A stretch of 64,000 nt of DNA from Desulfallas thermosapovorans DSM 6562. Lineage in GTDB: Bacteria; Bacillota; Desulfotomaculia; Desulfotomaculales; Desulfallaceae. The stretch is taken from assembly GCF_008124625.1 (NCBI RefSeq), contig NZ_VNHM01000010.1:1-64000 (forward strand). Direction: 5' to 3'. Position numbers and translations under genes: made by a program. Below are positions 62,084 through 64,000 of the stretch, in pieces; position 1 is the stretch's first letter, and each line of letters starts with the position of its first letter. Under the pieces are notes generated by a model. That model was not told the origin of the DNA and did no database searches. It was given only the letters and a program-made list of their open reading frames with translations.

Positions 62084-62521
62084 TAAATATATTTATATAT
62101 AAACAGCGCAGGAAAACTGATATGCTCCCCTTGTATTAGACAGTGGAAACAAAAAACTGTTTATAACGAGGAGGGGCTATTTTTACCCCCATAAAGCGAT
62201 AGTATCAGCACCCCCAAAAGCAGTAATTGAAAAATATTTTCGTGGTGAAAATTCGCTTGATGTTTTTGGCTACAAATACATTTTATATCCACAAGGTGTA
62301 ATTTATACAAAATTTTTTTCATATACATTGTCCTTGTTATCAACTTTTGATATCCTAAAAAATGATAATACGCATTGGTTATATTAACCACTTGGTAGCC
62401 TTTTTGTTCAGCACGTGTTAAAGGTTAGTGTTAAGGCAAATATAAATTACAACTTCTAGGTTAACTTAAATACGGGTGGAGGACCGCCTAGTTTAGCAAA
62501 TACGTCAAAACAGAGGTAAGT
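62084..62521 (+). promoter_or_regulatory. Gene-free leader of ktrB
   Basis: AT-rich with no convincing gene. Near the end CTAGG (about 62456-62460) can pair with CCTAG (about 62488-62492), enclosing ACGGGTGGAGGACCG. This faintly recalls part of a c-di-AMP (ydaO) riboswitch, which often controls ktr genes, but the full consensus is absent. Confidence 0.25.
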
Positions 62522-63835
62522 ATGTTAAAAAAAATAAAACCAGGACAATTCCTGCTTATCAGCTACGCATTAGTCGACTTAATGGGTACAATATTACTTA
62601 TGCTGCCACTTGCCTCCACTGAATCAGGGTCGACAAGCTTAATTGAGGCCTGGTTTACAGCCACCTCCGCCCTTACAGTAACCGGCCTTACAATAGTCAC
62701 CACAGCCAGCCACTGGACCACGTTCGGGCACGTGGTTATTATGGTGCTAATGCAAATAGGTGGTCTGGGCCTTATGGCCATAGCCACCATTACCTTAACC
62801 ATGCTGGGCCTGCGCATTCACCTGGGCCACCGTTTGTTGATTGCCCAGGACCGTAACTATTTTGATATGTACGGGGTTGTACGACTGGTACTTAATATTT
62901 TTGTATTGACTTTGTTTATAGAGGGCACAGGCGCGGCCTTGCTGGGCTTTCTTTTTCCCGATTTATGGGAAAACGGCCCCATCGAGGGCCTGTTATTCAT
63001 AACCTTCCATGCCATTAGCGCATTTAACGGTGCAGGTTTTGATCTAACCGGACAAAGCCTGGAACCTTACCGCTATAATATAGGAATCAACCTGGTGATA
63101 ATGACCATGATCACCCTGGGCAGCTTGGGTTACGTTGTTTTACAAGAGCTTTTTTTAGTGCGCAAATGGCACAGGCTCAGCCTGCACAGCCGCATGGTAT
63201 TACTGGTCACCGGTGCCATCATCCTGGTGGGTAGTATTTTTTATTTTGTCAGCGAATTTCATCGTACCCTGGCGGGAGCACCCTGGGCGGATAAAATTAT
63301 AATCAGTGTATTTCAAGCGGCAACCCGTACAGCCGGGTTTACCAACGTTCCGGTAACGGCCTGGAATGAACCATTTATATTTTTAATGATTATCATGATG
63401 TTCATTGGAGCCAGCCCGGGCTCCGTCGGCGGAGGTGTCAAGACCACCACCTTTGGCACGGTTGTACTGGCCGTTTGGTCCATTGTCCGGGGCAAAAAAG
63501 CAGTGGTGCTTTTTGAAAGGGAAATTGCCCAGGAAAGTGTGACTAAAGGTTTTACGGTAGTGGTTATGGCTGGTATGCTGGTTGTAGTCAGTACCTTGTT
63601 AATTATGACCGTAGAAGGTTTACCGTTTATGCCGGTATTATTTGAAGTAGTATCAGCCATGGCTACGGTTGGTTTATCCATGGGTATAACAACTCAATTA
63701 TCCCCCTTTGGGCTAATAGTGATCGGAATTTTGATGTTTGTGGGCCGCATTGGTATTTTAACAGTGGTGGTAGTACTGGCCGGTACAGAAAAGCGACGTT
63801 TCCAATATATGAAGGAAGATATCCTTATAGGTTAA
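62522..63835 (+). CDS. ktrB: KtrB-type potassium uptake channel subunit
   Basis: 437 residues, eight membrane helices in four M1-P-M2 repeats. Each pore loop keeps a filter glycine: TVTGLTIVT, FNGAGFDLTG, TRTAGFTNVP and ATVGLSMGIT. It conducts potassium, driven by sodium in Ktr systems, under control of KtrA. GAGGTAAGT precedes ATG 62522. The ktrA gene begins 58 bases later. Confidence 0.92.
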   Translation: MLKKIKPGQFLLISYALVDLMGTILLMLPLASTESGSTSLIEAWFTATSALTVTGLTIVTTASHWTTFGHVVIMVLMQIGGLGLMAIATITLTMLGLRIHLGHRLLIAQDRNYFDMYGVVRLVLNIFVLTLFIEGTGAALLGFLFPDLWENGPIEGLLFITFHAISAFNGAGFDLTGQSLEPYRYNIGINLVIMTMITLGSLGYVVLQELFLVRKWHRLSLHSRMVLLVTGAIILVGSIFYFVSEFHRTLAGAPWADKIIISVFQAATRTAGFTNVPVTAWNEPFIFLMIIMMFIGASPGSVGGGVKTTTFGTVVLAVWSIVRGKKAVVLFEREIAQESVTKGFTVVVMAGMLVVVSTLLIMTVEGLPFMPVLFEVVSAMATVGLSMGITTQLSPFGLIVIGILMFVGRIGILTVVVVLAGTEKRRFQYMKEDILIG

Positions 63836-63893
63836 CACGTCTTAATGTGCAAATGTCATATTAGAAAAAAAATCAAGTATTGGGAAGGTGCAA

Positions 63894-64000
63894 TTGACTG
63901 TGAAAAAATCTATACTGGTTATCGGTGTAGGCCGGTTCGGCCGGGGCGTCATTGAAGGGCTATATGACAGAGGACATGATATATTTGCCATTGATATTAA
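63894..64000 (+). CDS. ktrA: KtrA-type potassium channel gating subunit (partial)
   Basis: The window edge cuts this gene after about 36 codons. The visible N-terminus is an RCK/TrkA-N Rossmann start: SILVIGVGRFGRGVIEGLY, with the GxGxxG nucleotide loop. KtrA binds ATP/ADP or NAD and opens KtrB. TTG 63894 or GTG 63900 may be the start; GGGAAGGTG lies just upstream and fits GTG 63900 slightly better. Confidence 0.85.
   Translation, partial: MTVKKSILVIGVGRFGRGVIEGLYDRGHDIFAIDI

Overview
The window reads as chromosome of a strictly anaerobic, spore-forming Gram-positive bacterium, most likely a Desulfotomaculum/Pelotomaculum-type member of the Peptococcaceae. The clues are: heterodisulfide-reductase-like HdrCBA; a selenocysteine formate dehydrogenase joined to NuoE/NuoF-type subunits; spore proteins (CotF-like, GerW/YtfJ-like); many TTG and GTG starts behind strong AGGAGG sites; and a large set of CoA ligases and acyl-CoA dehydrogenases. 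Genus is inference from gene content. I see no prophage, insertion sequence, CRISPR array or rRNA.

Layout. 1-1.3 kb: small proteins and tRNA-Leu(UAG). 1.8-6.4 kb: hdrC-hdrB-hdrA, with an HdrA carrying two flavin modules. 6.5-16.4 kb: CotF-like coat protein, macrodomain protein, a small gene with an in-frame TGA, threonine synthase, adenine deaminase, GerW-like protein and several small zinc-ribbon or coiled-coil proteins. 16.5-23.2 kb: acetoacetyl-CoA synthetase, sirtuin, EEP-family hydrolase, tsaD followed by a DnaA-box cluster, and an ACT-domain protein. 23.4-30.3 kb: 5-formyl-THF cyclo-ligase, then the formate dehydrogenase operon (NuoE-like, NuoF-like, short NuoG-like, Sec-FdhA). 30.5-38.5 kb: fatty acyl-CoA ligase behind a FadR-like box, HD-GYP protein, Na/Pi cotransporter, acetyl-CoA synthetase. 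38.8-45.8 kb: LytS/LytR-type two-component pair, a REP-like inverted repeat, acpS-nnr, alr, polyferredoxin membrane protein. 46-49.8 kb: ABC importer behind a promoter and a transcription-attenuator-like leader. 49.8-54.4 kb: divergent fatty-acid cluster (XRE regulator and acyl-CoA dehydrogenase against CoA ligase and a second acyl-CoA dehydrogenase). 54.5-64 kb: ferredoxin, large membrane protein with a phosphatase-like ectodomain, speD, a degenerate prenyl synthase, ADP-forming acyl-CoA synthetase, and KtrB with the start of KtrA.

How the genes fit together. The theme is anaerobic redox and acyl-CoA metabolism. Formate dehydrogenase with NuoE/F subunits would couple formate/CO2 to NAD(P)H and possibly ferredoxin. 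HdrABC would link another low-potential couple. Several ligases activate acetate, acetoacetate and longer acids, and two acyl-CoA dehydrogenases start beta-oxidation. The sirtuin could control acetyl-CoA synthetase by deacetylating its C-terminal lysine.

Items most worth a second look: the Sec codon and its SECIS hairpin in fdhA; the small gene with an in-frame TGA at 8.3 kb; the DnaA-box cluster at 22.3-22.5 kb; three nearby leaders in which an AAAGGAG site is separated from the start codon by a hairpin; the attenuator leader of the ABC transporter; and the prenyl synthase that has lost both Asp-rich motifs.
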